NCBI GenBank assembly: GCA_017984185.1
Contig: JAGNZX010000038.1
Span: 1-5,633, forward strand
Direction: 5' to 3'
DNA length: 5,633 nucleotides
DNA from: Minisyncoccota bacterium
GTDB taxonomy: Bacteria; Patescibacteriota; Minisyncoccia; Phycocordibacterales; UBA9973
Each line of letters opens with the position of its first letter. Positions within the stretch are counted from its first letter, which is position 1. A program made the position numbers and the translations under genes. A model generated the notes under the pieces. That model saw only the letters and a list, made by a program, of their open reading frames with translations. It did no database searches and was not told the origin of the DNA. Below are positions 4,585-5,633 of this stretch, piece by piece.

Positions 4585-5633
4585 TTATTTATGGTCTCCG
4601 TTCCAACCAAAAAGTTTGCCTATAGAGTCTGCATTTTCGCGTTTGCGAGCAATTTTGATTTCTCCATCTTGAGCCACGATTTTCATCGGAGCAGAAAGCA
4701 GACAGTGGTGTGAAGCCAAGCCATCTTGATAAGCTCCAGTATCGAGCACCGCCATGAGCTGATCTTTTCCTTCGTGCAATTTAGGCATCAAAATATAATT
4801 TCCGCCAGCGGTATATTTATCATCAGAATCGCAAGTGCTTCCAGCAAACCAGACAGTCTTGAGCGCGCCGTGCATGTTGTTGGCTGGAATCATGTGAAAT
4901 TTTTGGTGGATAGCCCAAGTGTCTTTCAAGTCGTTCATAAAACTACCATCGACGATATACCAAGATTTCGCATTGGCCTTCGGGATAGCTTTTTCTGACA
5001 GAACTTTATAGATAGTGACTTGCGTAGGAGCCACGATATATTGACCCCATTCTACCGCCAAGTTTGGATGCTTGATGCCGGCCTTGTCCGACAAAGTTTT
5101 CAAAATTTTTACAATCTTACTAGACACACCCTTGGCCGTATAAAACTTTTTCTTTTCATAAGGCACGCCGAGCCCGCCACCAATGTCCAGTGTGTCGAGT
5201 GTCGGGTGAGTCTTTTGCAAAGCGACATATAGAGAAAAGGCGTGTTTGATTCCTTCAAAAATACTTTTCTGAGTTTTGATTTGTGAACCCAAGTGATAGT
5301 GCATGATTTTTAGGTTCTTCATCTTTGGCAAATCGAGCACGTCTTTTTCCGACAAACCAAAGCGATCAAATTTTTTATCCCAATGAGTATCAGCTTTGAC
5401 ATTCAAATCCACACGGACGCCGACATCGCCTTTATATTTCGAGACCCGTTCGATCTCTTCATAACCTTCGATGATTGGCACGATGCTCATCCCTTTGCCC
5501 CGTAGTTCTTCAATCAAATCTAGATATTGATCAGTCTTCGGACCGTTGCAGAGCACGCGGATTTTACTGTTGAATTTTTCTCCTTCCCAAAGTTTTTTCA
5601 CAATCCAAAGTTCGTTGGCGGAAGTCACCTCTA
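4585..5633 (-). CDS. speA: Arginine decarboxylase, compact SpeA-like, 3' part (N-terminus outside window)
   Basis: The frame is open to the window edge (the codons before ACT-TCC are GAG-GTG, giving EVTSANEL), so the GTG at 5628 is internal and about the first quarter to third is missing, including the PLP-binding lysine. The protein is a fold-III, PLP-dependent decarboxylase converting arginine to agmatine and CO2 for polyamine synthesis. SpeA landmarks in order are the EVTSANEL strand, RVLCNGPKTDQY, the barrel histidine in MHYHLGSQI, the phosphate-binding LDIGGGLGVPY, DTWAIHQKFHMIPA, the catalytic cysteine in TCDSDD (Cys codon at 4831-4833), and GAYQDGLASHHCLLSAP. Only about a dozen residues lie between VTIYKVL and WYIVDGSF, where E. 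coli-type SpeA has a large helical insertion, and the protein ends soon after the beta domain, without the usual C-terminal helices. Substrate choice is inferred from these motifs. It is transcribed with the DUF192 gene. Confidence 0.85.
   Translation of the reverse strand, partial: EVTSANELWIVKKLWEGEKFNSKIRVLCNGPKTDQYLDLIEELRGKGMSIVPIIEGYEEIERVSKYKGDVGVRVDLNVKADTHWDKKFDRFGLSEKDVLDLPKMKNLKIMHYHLGSQIKTQKSIFEGIKHAFSLYVALQKTHPTLDTLDIGGGLGVPYEKKKFYTAKGVSSKIVKILKTLSDKAGIKHPNLAVEWGQYIVAPTQVTIYKVLSEKAIPKANAKSWYIVDGSFMNDLKDTWAIHQKFHMIPANNMHGALKTVWFAGSTCDSDDKYTAGGNYILMPKLHEGKDQLMAVLDTGAYQDGLASHHCLLSAPMKIVAQDGEIKIARKRENADSIGKLFGWNGDHK

Noticed and set aside
4726..5232. Two plus-strand open frames opposite the speA-like gene
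   Set aside because: They are antisense shadows of a gene with clear decarboxylase motifs and show no family features of their own.

Overview
The window looks like a piece of a small-genome bacterial chromosome. The most likely source is a Candidate Phyla Radiation (Patescibacteria) member. This is an inference from short tightly packed genes, tRNA genes without an encoded CCA end, several starts with no Shine-Dalgarno sequence, a compact RNase P RNA of about 300 nt and a compact SpeA-type arginine decarboxylase. No marker gene in the window fixes the lineage.

Layout from left to right. (1) Bases 1-564 (+) hold the 3' part of a VIT1/CCC1-family metal transporter gene. It converges on a tiny two-helix membrane protein gene (573-776, -) whose extended -10 promoter would start transcription on the A of its ATG. 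(2) A tRNA pair follows: tRNA-Ala(TGC) on the minus strand (874-946) and tRNA-Asn(GTT) on the plus strand (1142-1213). The 195 bases between them hold the tRNA-Asn promoter and a weak tRNA-like sequence. (3) Bases 1265-3630 (+) are a clearly AT-richer two-gene cassette. The first gene encodes an alkaline-phosphatase-superfamily phosphodiesterase with all its catalytic motifs. The second, 17 bases later, encodes an uncharacterised protein with a polymerase-beta-type nucleotidyltransferase core. (4) Bases 3631-4142 are RNA territory: a UUCG-loop terminator, two overlapping divergent promoters, a possible minus-strand small RNA, rnpB on the plus strand, and a bidirectional terminator. rnpB carries a small palindromic repeat in a variable region. 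(5) Bases 4141-5633 (-) hold the 3' part of a speA-like gene followed after 3 bases by a DUF192 envelope-protein gene.

The transporter, tRNAs, RNase P RNA and arginine decarboxylase are ordinary core or metabolic functions. The accessory-looking part is the phosphodiesterase-nucleotidyltransferase cassette beside tRNA-Asn. One enzyme could transfer a nucleotide and the other could cleave a phosphodiester, so a modify/reverse pair, a toxin-antitoxin-like pair or a defence module are all conceivable. The sequence does not show the substrate. This is the best candidate in the window for an undescribed system.
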